Position numbers and translations under genes: made by a program. From Parapedobacter pyrenivorans (GTDB taxonomy: Bacteria; Bacteroidota; Bacteroidia; Sphingobacteriales; Sphingobacteriaceae): a DNA stretch of 64,000 bases. Within the stretch, counting starts at the first letter, position 1, and the number at the start of each line of letters is the position of its first letter. The notes below the pieces were generated by a model that was not told where the DNA came from, made no database searches, and saw only the letters and a list, made by a program, of their open reading frames with translations. Positions 1 through 8,146 of the stretch are shown piece by piece. The stretch spans positions 2,158,718-2,222,717 of the forward strand of contig NZ_BMER01000001.1 of NCBI RefSeq assembly GCF_014636865.1, written 5' to 3'.

Positions 1-2778
1 GGAAACAATATCGTTTTTAATGTGGTCATGACGGCTTCTGCCAGTATGATGGAAGAGATTGCGGTTGTTGGATATGGCACGCAACGGAAAATTACCGTAA
101 CGGGTGCGCAGTCAACCATCTCCGTCAGGGAGATGGAACGGACTTCGACACCCTCCATGTCAAATGCGATTGCAGGGAAAATGCCCGGTATTATTACAAG
201 GCAGTCTAGCGGTGAACCAGGAGCAGATGCGGCACAGGTATTTATCCGCGGACTTTCCACGTTTGGAAACAATTCACCCCTTATTCTCATTGACGGAGTG
301 GAGCGAAATATGGATCAGATCAACGCGCAGGAAATCGAGAGCTTTACCATACTAAAAGATGCTTCGGCGACCGCAGTTTACGGTGTCCGAGGAGCCAACG
401 GTGTCATCATTATCAATACGAAGCGCGGCGTGGTGGGTAAACCGGAAATCACATTCCGTACCGAGACGGCTTCATTGACAGCGCTACGGCTGCCCGATTA
501 TATCAGTGGGGGCGAATATGCCCTCTTGATGAATGAGGCCCGCAGTTTTCAGGGCTTGGATCCGCGATGGTCGGATATAGAACTTGCCAAGTTTTTCGAT
601 CAGACGGATCCCTACCTATATCCTGATGCCGATTGGACCGAGTCCGTATTGAATAAAAAAACTTGGCAATCAATCAACAACCTCAGCGTAACGGGAGGCT
701 CTGAAATCATCAAGTATTATACGAATGTAGGCTATACCTTACAAAACGGTATTTATAAGCAGGATCCTGCAAACAAATACAATACGAATGCTAACGTTAA
801 ACGCTACAACTTCCGGAGCAATGTAGACCTCAATCTGGCAAAAAATCTGACGATGCAGCTGGGGATAGGTGGCATCATCCAAAACGGCCATTATCCCGGA
901 GCTTCCTCCGGACAGATCTTCGACATGCTAAGGGTTATTTCTCCAATTGCTTATCCGGTGTTGAATCCGGATGGCACACCGGGTGGCGCTTCCACATATA
1001 TCGGCGGCAACCCATGGGGGCTCGCAACACAGTCGGGTTATTCTACGCAAGACCATACCACGCTCCAGGCGACGTTTGGCGGCCGGTGGGATCTTTCGTC
1101 GTTGTTGTTGGAAGGGCTGTCGGTACGCGGGCTTTTTTCATACGATCGCTATGCCCTGACCAACAACGTGCGTACGAAGGAATTTGAAGTGAAACGGTAC
1201 CTGGGCAAGGATCCGGAAACTGGCGAGGACCGCTACAGTACGCCCTTCCGGGAGGAAAAGCCGTTGGGCTATGCAATAGCTAATGCGGGCAACCGTGCCA
1301 TTTACATGGAAGGTCAGCTCAACTTCGAGCGGGCATTTGATGCACATTACGTGACGGCAATGCTGTTGTACAACCAGCGCGATTATGTGGATCTCACAGC
1401 GGGCAGCTCCATCCAGAACCTGCCGTTCCGGAAGCAGGGTGTTTCGGGAAGGCTGACCTATGCCTTCCATGATCGATACCTTGCAGAGGTAAACTTTGGA
1501 TACAACGGATCGGAGAACTTTCCCAAAGGCAAGCGCTTCGGCTTCTTTCCCGCGTTTTCTGCAGGCTGGGTGGTTTCGAACGAGTCGTTCTGGAATTGGG
1601 AGTTGGTCAATCACTTCAAGATCCGCGGGTCACACGGCAAGGTGGGCAACGATCAGATCGGCCAGCGCTTCTTGTTCCTGAACACCATTAATACGGCTGG
1701 ACAGTCCTACCTATTCGGGCCTGACCAGCAGCTGTACTATGGGATGGAGGAAAATCAAATCGGGAACGACAGGATTACTTGGGAACGCGCAACGAAAAAT
1801 AATCTAGGCATCGATGTGGGGTTGCTGAATGATAAGATTACGCTGCAGGTAGACGCGTTTAATGAACATCGGTCGGGCATCCTCATGCGGCGGTCTACCG
1901 TACCGGATGTGGCCGGTTTCTTTCCATGGTCTATCCCTTATGCTAATATCGGTGTGATGAAGAATAAGGGAGTGGACGCTTTGTTGGAGGTACGTAATGC
2001 CACTACTTCAGGCTGGATGTATACATTCCGTGGCAACTTCACTTTTGCCAAAAATGAAATTGTCGAAAATGACGAGCCTGAGCGCCGTTATCCCTACTTG
2101 TCATCACGGGGGTTGGCCGTGGGCACCCACCATACGTATATTGCGGAAGGATTTTTTGAAAGTGAGGAAGATATTAAGGCTTGGCCTCGCCAAACGTTTT
2201 CAGTAGCCCGCCCAGGCGATGTTAAGTATCGCGATATAAATGGCGACGGCGTGATTGATTCGTACGATCGTGTACCGGTGGGTTATCCGCGATTGCCGCA
2301 GATGTCATTTGGTTTTGGTGGCACAGTGGCTTATAAGTGGCTGGATTTCAGTATTTATTTTACAGGGGCAGCACAATCAAGCATTTTCCTGAGTGGCTAC
2401 TCTATGTGGCCGTTCTATGATGGGGAAGGTGTGAATAACGTGCTGCGCGAATACTACGATAATCGTTGGACGCCCGGTCGTACCGATGCGCTATATCCTG
2501 CGATAGACCGCGGAAATAATCCAAATAATTTTCTCAATTCGACCACTTGGCTGCGAAATGGCAACTATCTCCGGTTGCGTAACGCCGAAATCGGCTTTAA
2601 TTTTCCGGAAAGCGTGGTTCGCAGGTTGCACGTAAAGAACTTACGTTTGTTTGTCAACGGGATGAACCTGTATACATGGGACCATGTGAAGATCATTGAC
2701 CCCGAGTCAAACGATGGGACCGGTGGGTACCCATTGCAGCGGTCCTTCAACTTCGGGGTGCAGATTAACTTTAATTAA
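1..2778 (+). CDS. SusC/RagA-family TonB-linked outer-membrane transporter (5' end missing)
   Basis: TonB-dependent porin that, with the SusD lipoprotein downstream, imports oligomers across the outer membrane. The reading frame is open from base 1 and already reads through the residues preceding the plug domain, so the signal peptide and the carboxypeptidase-D-like N-terminal domain lie outside the window; the GTG at 22 is not the real start. Visible features are the linker motif EEIAVVGYGTQ, a complete plug (MSNAIAGKMPGII, IRGLSTFGNNSPLILIDGV, LKDASATAVYGVRGANGVI), a long beta-barrel, the SusC-typical DINGDGVID segment near the C terminus and a final beta-strand ending in aromatic/Asn residues. 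It is 17 bases from susD-like and surely co-transcribed with it. The family is certain; the substrate is not predictable. Confidence 0.95.
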   Translation, partial: GNNIVFNVVMTASASMMEEIAVVGYGTQRKITVTGAQSTISVREMERTSTPSMSNAIAGKMPGIITRQSSGEPGADAAQVFIRGLSTFGNNSPLILIDGVERNMDQINAQEIESFTILKDASATAVYGVRGANGVIIINTKRGVVGKPEITFRTETASLTALRLPDYISGGEYALLMNEARSFQGLDPRWSDIELAKFFDQTDPYLYPDADWTESVLNKKTWQSINNLSVTGGSEIIKYYTNVGYTLQNGIYKQDPANKYNTNANVKRYNFRSNVDLNLAKNLTMQLGIGGIIQNGHYPGASSGQIFDMLRVISPIAYPVLNPDGTPGGASTYIGGNPWGLATQSGYSTQDHTTLQATFGGRWDLSSLLLEGLSVRGLFSYDRYALTNNVRTKEFEVKRYLGKDPETGEDRYSTPFREEKPLGYAIANAGNRAIYMEGQLNFERAFDAHYVTAMLLYNQRDYVDLTAGSSIQNLPFRKQGVSGRLTYAFHDRYLAEVNFGYNGSENFPKGKRFGFFPAFSAGWVVSNESFWNWELVNHFKIRGSHGKVGNDQIGQRFLFLNTINTAGQSYLFGPDQQLYYGMEENQIGNDRITWERATKNNLGIDVGLLNDKITLQVDAFNEHRSGILMRRSTVPDVAGFFPWSIPYANIGVMKNKGVDALLEVRNATTSGWMYTFRGNFTFAKNEIVENDEPERRYPYLSSRGLAVGTHHTYIAEGFFESEEDIKAWPRQTFSVARPGDVKYRDINGDGVIDSYDRVPVGYPRLPQMSFGFGGTVAYKWLDFSIYFTGAAQSSIFLSGYSMWPFYDGEGVNNVLREYYDNRWTPGRTDALYPAIDRGNNPNNFLNSTTWLRNGNYLRLRNAEIGFNFPESVVRRLHVKNLRLFVNGMNLYTWDHVKIIDPESNDGTGGYPLQRSFNFGVQINFN

Positions 2779-2795
2779 CCATTACCAACCAAATA

Positions 2796-4601
2796 ATGAT
2801 GAAGAAGCTTGTTACACTTGGGTTTGCTGCCATTGTTCAATTGATGATTGCATCCTGTCAAAAAGGTTTTTTGGACAAAGCACCAGAGGAAGATATTACC
2901 ATCGAAGAGGCTTTCCTGCAACGTCGGTATGCAGAAGCTTTCTTGACAGATATTTATGCCGGAGTTCCGAATGAAATTTATTTTACCGACATGGCCGAAA
3001 TCCAGCCGTTTGTCATCGCTTCCGACGAGTTAAACGTACCATGGCCCGAGAAGTTTGCCAAGTTGGTCAACCGCGGCTCGTGGAATGCATTTAATGTGGC
3101 GGGGCAGATATGGAAAAACATGTACGAGGGCATACGGAAGGCTAATATATTTCTGAAATATATCGAGCTCACACCGCTGGATAACACCTTTACTCAAGTG
3201 GATAAGGACCGTTGGGTTGGTGAAGCATTGTTTTTACGGGCGTTTTATCATTTCATGCTGATGCGGATATACGGACCTGTGCCCATCATGGATTACGCTG
3301 CAGATTTGGATGAAGATTTTCTTCAGATCAAACGCCGTCCATTGGATGAATGCGTGACGTTTGTAGTCAGCCAATGTGACGAAGCTATCCGTCGGCTGCC
3401 CATGAAGGTTGTAGAAAGTCGCCACCTCGGCCGGCCTACCGCCGCCTCGGCACTGGCTTTGAAGGCTAGGGTTCTGCTTTATCATGCTAGTCCGTTATGG
3501 AACGGGAATCCCGACTATGCTGGTTTTACCGACAATGACGGAACGCCATTGTTTTCCTCATCGCATGCACCTGAGCGGTGGGCAATCGCTGCCGAAGCAA
3601 ACAAGCTATGCATCGATCAATGTGAAGAGGCCGGCTATCGTTTATTCCGGTCGGCAAGTAATGACCCCATCGCAAATTACCAGCAACTTTTCATCACGAA
3701 CCATAATGATGAAGTGCTATTTGCCCGTAACAGTGGCCGCGATGCATGGATGGAGCGGTGTGCTTTCCCTGGTAGTCTGGGTGGGTGGAACGGTTGGAAC
3801 CCGACACAGTACATCGTCGATGCATACGAGATGGCCAATGGCGAAATTCCAATAGCCAGCTACACAGGCAGTGGCAGCCCTGTTATCAATGGTGCATCAG
3901 GGTATCTGGAAACTGGCTATGCGGCGGCGGACGATCCGCAGGGAAGATGGCAGGCGGGTGTGCGCAACATGTATGTAAACCGTGATCCGCGCTTCTATGC
4001 AACGATTAACTTTAACGGAGCAACGTTCGCTGGTCACCGAATGGAGTTCTGGCAGACGGGTGCCGACGGCCGGGGCAATGCTGGCCGGGATTACAACACC
4101 ACCGGCTACCTGCTGAAGAAGTTTCTGGACCCTTCGGTAAACCTTTCGAAAGGTGAAATTTCGCTGAAGACTTGGATTTTTTTCCGATTGGGTGAAATTT
4201 ACCTCAACTATGCCGAGGCGTTGAATGAGGCAAGCGGCCCGGTAGACGATGTATACCGGTATGTAAATGCCATTCGCGAACGGGCTGGTATGCCGACCCT
4301 GCCTACGGGACTATCCAAGGAGCAGATGCGGGAACGCATCCGGCATGAGCGGCGCATCGAGCTGGCTTTTGAAACACATCGTTACTTTGATTGCCATCGC
4401 TGGAAAATTGCTGATCAAACAGAAAGTGGATCGTTTTATGGAATGAATGTAGCCGCTGGTACACACCTGCAGGACGATGCTTTTTATCAACGGACTGAGT
4501 TTGAAAAGCGCGTGTTTCAAGCTCCTAAGCATTACCTGTTCCCGATACCGCAGGCGGAAATCGACAAAAACCCCAGTTTCGTCCAGAATCCGGGATGGTA
4601 A
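2796..4601 (+). CDS. SusD/RagB-family nutrient-binding outer-membrane lipoprotein
   Basis: Surface lipoprotein that caps the SusC porin and captures substrate. The N terminus has two Met codons, a hydrophobic stretch and a lipobox ending IASC (Cys at about residue 21), followed by the FLDKAPEEDIT segment typical of SusD proteins. Further family signatures are the alpha-helical TPR-like core (WKNMYEGIRKANIFL, GEALFLRAFYHFMLMRIYGPVPI), the RLGEIYLNYAEALNEA motif and the C-terminal IRHERRIELAFETHRYFDCHRWK and YLFPIPQAEIDKNP segments. The 601-residue length is normal. The gene sits between SusC and a second lipoprotein, in one apparent operon. Confidence 0.95.
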   Translation: MMKKLVTLGFAAIVQLMIASCQKGFLDKAPEEDITIEEAFLQRRYAEAFLTDIYAGVPNEIYFTDMAEIQPFVIASDELNVPWPEKFAKLVNRGSWNAFNVAGQIWKNMYEGIRKANIFLKYIELTPLDNTFTQVDKDRWVGEALFLRAFYHFMLMRIYGPVPIMDYAADLDEDFLQIKRRPLDECVTFVVSQCDEAIRRLPMKVVESRHLGRPTAASALALKARVLLYHASPLWNGNPDYAGFTDNDGTPLFSSSHAPERWAIAAEANKLCIDQCEEAGYRLFRSASNDPIANYQQLFITNHNDEVLFARNSGRDAWMERCAFPGSLGGWNGWNPTQYIVDAYEMANGEIPIASYTGSGSPVINGASGYLETGYAAADDPQGRWQAGVRNMYVNRDPRFYATINFNGATFAGHRMEFWQTGADGRGNAGRDYNTTGYLLKKFLDPSVNLSKGEISLKTWIFFRLGEIYLNYAEALNEASGPVDDVYRYVNAIRERAGMPTLPTGLSKEQMRERIRHERRIELAFETHRYFDCHRWKIADQTESGSFYGMNVAAGTHLQDDAFYQRTEFEKRVFQAPKHYLFPIPQAEIDKNPSFVQNPGW

Positions 4602-4626
4602 GAATAATGGCTAAAAACTAATAAAA

Positions 4627-5820
4627 ATGAAAAGAATAAATCACTATATGGTTGGGGTCTTCCTGTTGCTGATGATGGGCTGCAGCAGTAATATCGCTAT
4701 CGATGAAGACATGGCCGCTGTAAAAGGGTTCGGCAAAGTGTACATACCACAGGCGAATTATCAGCCACTTGCTTTGGCTGTGACCCTAACAGATGAAGAT
4801 TTCCGCATCGGATATAGTGCCTATTATGCAGGTATCAAAAATGCAGAAAAGCCTATTTCGGTGTCATTTACTCCCGAGGAAGACTTGGTGGAGGCATATA
4901 ATTTGAAATACGATACGGATTACCAGTTCCTGCCGCCTGCGAGCTTTTCGCTGTCTCAGCCAACTGCTTCAATCGATCCTGGCCATCGGGCTACCCCAGT
5001 ATTTGATGTGGTAGTAAAGCCAAAGGGCCATCTGGAGCCTTTTAAGCCCTACCTCTTACCCATAAGACTAACGGCAGAGGGCGCGCCAGTAAATGAGACG
5101 CTGCAAACATTGTATGTAGAGGTAATCGCATCGTTCGGACCCGGTGAAGTACCTCGCCAAAAGGTGTTGTCACTTGGCGGTTATCATGAGGAGTTGTTAA
5201 TACCCTTTGTAGAAGGACAATTGATCGTACGAGATGCGGCGGGTTCCTTGCAGCTATACACTGCCGATGAAGGCGTCTTCGGCAATGCCAGGGCAATAGG
5301 CCAAGGCTGGGGTATTTTTAATCACATCTTCTATTTCCAGCCGAACCGAATCGTAGGGGTTGCCGCCGATGTGTTTCAATACCAAGTGGATCCGGCGGGC
5401 AATTTCGGAGATAGCCGCACAATCGGCTGGGGCTGGAACATTTTTGACCGCGTTATACCGTATCAGCATTATTTGATCGGCGTCCGGCCCGAGGGGTTGG
5501 CGACAGCTTATCCATATAGTGAGTTTGGCGATCTGGATGGTGGGAATATTCGTGATTTGGCTGCAGATTGGAATCGGTATGTACACCTGTTTGCGTATGG
5601 AAATTCACTGCTCGGCATCCAAGAAGATGGTACTTTATGGCAGATACCCATGGCAGACAACGGTATGCCGCTGCCACGCGTGCAACTTGGAAGCGGGTGG
5701 GATATGTATGAGTCAGTCATTGGATTGGGCGACGATTTGTTGGCCCTGGATGCCGCGGGTGACGTGTGGCGCTATGACTTTGAGGCTCGTGGGTTTTGGC
5801 CGCTCAAAGCAACCCAATAA
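4627..5820 (+). CDS. DUF1735 lipoprotein with C-terminal tachylectin-2-like repeats
   Basis: Predicted surface lipoprotein: a short signal sequence with lipobox MMGC (Cys19). Residues about 35-168 resemble the DUF1735 / BT_3987-N-like beta domain found in many SusCD-linked surface proteins (VSFTPEEDLVEAYNLKYDTDYQFLPPASF is split here over residues 79-107). The C-terminal half (about 195-397) contains repeated units with the pattern G-x-GW-x-hF/Y-x-hh followed by a small turn and an aromatic strand: GQGWGIFNHIF (226-235), GWGWNIFDRVI (268-277), AADWNRYVHLF and GSGWDMYESVI, with GTLWQI and GDVWRY closing strands. This repeat style is that of tachylectin-2 beta-propellers, which bind GlcNAc/GalNAc in the founding family. 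I infer a glycan-binding role for the locus substrate. Confidence 0.75.
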   Translation: MKRINHYMVGVFLLLMMGCSSNIAIDEDMAAVKGFGKVYIPQANYQPLALAVTLTDEDFRIGYSAYYAGIKNAEKPISVSFTPEEDLVEAYNLKYDTDYQFLPPASFSLSQPTASIDPGHRATPVFDVVVKPKGHLEPFKPYLLPIRLTAEGAPVNETLQTLYVEVIASFGPGEVPRQKVLSLGGYHEELLIPFVEGQLIVRDAAGSLQLYTADEGVFGNARAIGQGWGIFNHIFYFQPNRIVGVAADVFQYQVDPAGNFGDSRTIGWGWNIFDRVIPYQHYLIGVRPEGLATAYPYSEFGDLDGGNIRDLAADWNRYVHLFAYGNSLLGIQEDGTLWQIPMADNGMPLPRVQLGSGWDMYESVIGLGDDLLALDAAGDVWRYDFEARGFWPLKATQ

Positions 5821-5878
5821 TTTATCTGTAGTTTAGAATATCCGATTTTTTGGTAAGTTTAAATGTAAATATAGTCGT

Positions 5879-7225
5879 ATGAAACAGAAATTTAATAGAA
5901 GGGCATTTATTGGCATGACCGCCGCAGCCGGTGCAGGGTTGACGCTCGTTGGCCCTCAATTTGTCTGGGCGCAACAGTCAGAAAAACCCGCCATCTTGGG
6001 CGGTAGCAAAGCCTATACCAGTGGTTTTAGCGCGTGGCCTATTTATGATGAGACGGAAGAGAAAGCACTGATATCCGTATTGAAAAGTGGAAACTGGGGC
6101 CGCCTTAACGGTCCTGTAGTGGGAGGGTTTGAGCAGGCGTATGCCAAGCTGAACGGATCGGGCCATTGCTTGGGCGTATCCAGTGGTACAGCGGCACTGA
6201 CAACCATCCTGGGCGCACTGGGGATCGGTCCGGGAGACGAGGTTGTAATTCCGGTATACACGTTCATTGCCACCTATAATGTCGTAGTGCTCAACTATGC
6301 ATTGCCGATTTTGGTGGATACGGATATTGAAACGTTCCAGATTGACGCAAAAAAGGCCGAGGCTGCGGTAACCGCACAGACGAAAGCGATTATGCCGGTG
6401 CATATCGGCGGAACACCAGCCGACATCGACGCCTTCTTGGCGCTTGGCCAGAAAAAAGGTATTCCGATTATCGAAGACGCCTGCCAAGCTCATCTTGCTG
6501 AGTGGAATGGTAAAAAAGTGGGCAACTTTGGACTGGCAGGTGCCTTCAGCTTCCAGTCGTCCAAAAACCTCAACTGTGCGGAAGGCGGAGCTATTCTGAC
6601 CAACGATGCGGATTTTGCAAGTACGTGCTACACCTTCCATAACCAGGGGCAGGGCGGCACGGGTATCTCTTATGGTACCGGTTCGGGTACGCGGGCTACA
6701 AACCTGAGGCTTACCGAGTTTCAGGGCAATTTGTTACTGGCACAAATGACACGTCTGCAGCAGCAGGCGAAGACGAGGTCGGAAAATGCCAAATACCTGA
6801 CCGAACTATTGTCCGATATCCCTGGTATTGAACCGGCAAAATGGTATCCGGGTACTACACAGAGTGCATACCACTTATATATGTTTCGATACCTGAAAGA
6901 ACATTTTAATGGGTTGAGCCGCGACAAGTTTGTGGAGGCGCTGACAGCGGAGGGGATTCCATGCAGTCAAGGCTATGGTCAGATGAACCGTGATGCCTAT
7001 GTTACCGGCCTGGCGTCCAATCCGCATTACCTGCGTATTTATGGAGAAAAAACCATGCAGGAATGGTTGGAGCGTAATCAGTGCCCGCAAAATGATAAAT
7101 TGACCGGCGAGCAATCCCTTTGGTTTTTCCAGACGATGCTGCTCGGTACACGGGAGAATATGGAACAGATCGCAACGGCGATACGGAAAATCCAGCAGTA
7201 CGCTAAACAAATCGCGAAGGCATAG
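5879..7225 (+). CDS. Tat-exported DegT/DnrJ/EryC1/StrS-family PLP-dependent enzyme
   Basis: PLP fold-type-I sugar aminotransferase family. The N terminus carries a twin-arginine signal (NRRAFIGMTAAAG, then a hydrophobic core and a WAQQ cleavage-like site near residue 32), so export to the periplasm as a folded holoenzyme is predicted; most members of this family are cytoplasmic. Conserved elements are the SSGTAAL phosphate-binding segment (101-107), PVYTFIATYN, the cofactor-ring Asp in IIEDACQAH (D200), and the Schiff-base lysine in SFQSSKNLNCAEGG (K229). Length (448) is slightly above the family norm because of the leader. It lies between the lectin-like lipoprotein and murQ. Substrate is unknown; a modified amino sugar is plausible but is inference. 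Confidence 0.88.
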   Translation: MKQKFNRRAFIGMTAAAGAGLTLVGPQFVWAQQSEKPAILGGSKAYTSGFSAWPIYDETEEKALISVLKSGNWGRLNGPVVGGFEQAYAKLNGSGHCLGVSSGTAALTTILGALGIGPGDEVVIPVYTFIATYNVVVLNYALPILVDTDIETFQIDAKKAEAAVTAQTKAIMPVHIGGTPADIDAFLALGQKKGIPIIEDACQAHLAEWNGKKVGNFGLAGAFSFQSSKNLNCAEGGAILTNDADFASTCYTFHNQGQGGTGISYGTGSGTRATNLRLTEFQGNLLLAQMTRLQQQAKTRSENAKYLTELLSDIPGIEPAKWYPGTTQSAYHLYMFRYLKEHFNGLSRDKFVEALTAEGIPCSQGYGQMNRDAYVTGLASNPHYLRIYGEKTMQEWLERNQCPQNDKLTGEQSLWFFQTMLLGTRENMEQIATAIRKIQQYAKQIAKA

Positions 7226-7327
7226 TGATGTGCGCGGGGTTTGGGTACACGGTGGTTGGGACTAGCCGTGTTTACCTGTTAAAAGCCTCGTACAATGATA
7301 TATTAAATTGAGCAAAAAGGAGAATGC

Positions 7328-8146
7328 ATGAATTTGAGAATTACGGAAAGCCCGTCTGTGCACAGGCATTTAGAAAAAAAATCAGTTGACGAGCTTATCG
7401 GGTTGATTAATCAGGAAGACCAATCGGTCGCGACCCAGATAAAGGGAGCCCTGCCCCAGCTTAGCAGGCTGATCAACGCGATTGTGGAGAAAACCAGTGC
7501 TGGTGGCCGCCTATTTTACGTGGGTGCTGGCAGCGGCGGCAGGCTTTCCGTATTGGACGTTATCGAGCTCCCAACTACCTATGGAGTACCCAAGGGAATA
7601 TTCAACGTCATTTTGGCTGGCGGAGCCGACCGGTTGGTGGATGCATTGGAAGAAAAGGAGGATGATACCGAAGAAGCATGGGCGAAGTTGCAAGAAGCCA
7701 CGGTAACCCCCAATGATATCGTTGTGGGTATTTCGGCAAGCGGCACCACCCCCTTTGTATTGGCGGCCCTGCATCAATGCGAGCAGCATGGCATTGCCAC
7801 GGGATGTATCGTCAGCAATCCGGATTCGCCCATTGCCGCAGCGTCGACATTCCCGGTAGAGGTTATAACCGGACCGGAGTTTGTTACGGGCAGTACCCGG
7901 ATGAAATGTGGTACGGCCCAGAAGATGATTTTTGACATGATCAGTACCACAACCATGATCCAACTGGGCCGAGTGGAGGATAACAGCATGGTTAACGTTG
8001 CGTTGATTAATGATAAAATCACCGACCGCGCCGTACGGATGCTCATGGAAAAAACTGGAATTGCTGACTATGAAGCAGCAAAATCAATTCTATTAGCGCA
8101 CGGCAGTGTAAAACAAGCATTAGAACATGTGTCGAGAACTAGTTAA
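7328..8146 (+). CDS. murQ: N-acetylmuramic acid 6-phosphate etherase
   Basis: Cytoplasmic lyase that removes D-lactate from MurNAc-6-phosphate to give GlcNAc-6-phosphate, a step in using or recycling cell-wall amino sugar. The protein matches MurQ along its whole length: N-terminal TESPSVHRHLEKKS, the SIS-domain sugar-phosphate loop GRLFYVGAGSGGRLSVLD, GISASGTTPFVLAAL, the FVTGSTRMKCGTAQKMIFDMIST signature and NVALINDKI. It is slightly short (272 residues). One family position is unusual: Cys replaces the usual Ala in TRMKAGTAQK. A good Shine-Dalgarno (AAGGAG) sits just upstream of the ATG at 7328. Its 3' end overlaps the next gene by 20 bases, so they are translationally linked. Confidence 0.93.
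   Translation: MNLRITESPSVHRHLEKKSVDELIGLINQEDQSVATQIKGALPQLSRLINAIVEKTSAGGRLFYVGAGSGGRLSVLDVIELPTTYGVPKGIFNVILAGGADRLVDALEEKEDDTEEAWAKLQEATVTPNDIVVGISASGTTPFVLAALHQCEQHGIATGCIVSNPDSPIAAASTFPVEVITGPEFVTGSTRMKCGTAQKMIFDMISTTTMIQLGRVEDNSMVNVALINDKITDRAVRMLMEKTGIADYEAAKSILLAHGSVKQALEHVSRTS

Noticed and set aside
5978-6640. 220-codon minus-strand frame opposite the DegT-type gene
   Set aside because: Complete overlap with a conserved PLP enzyme; no motif.
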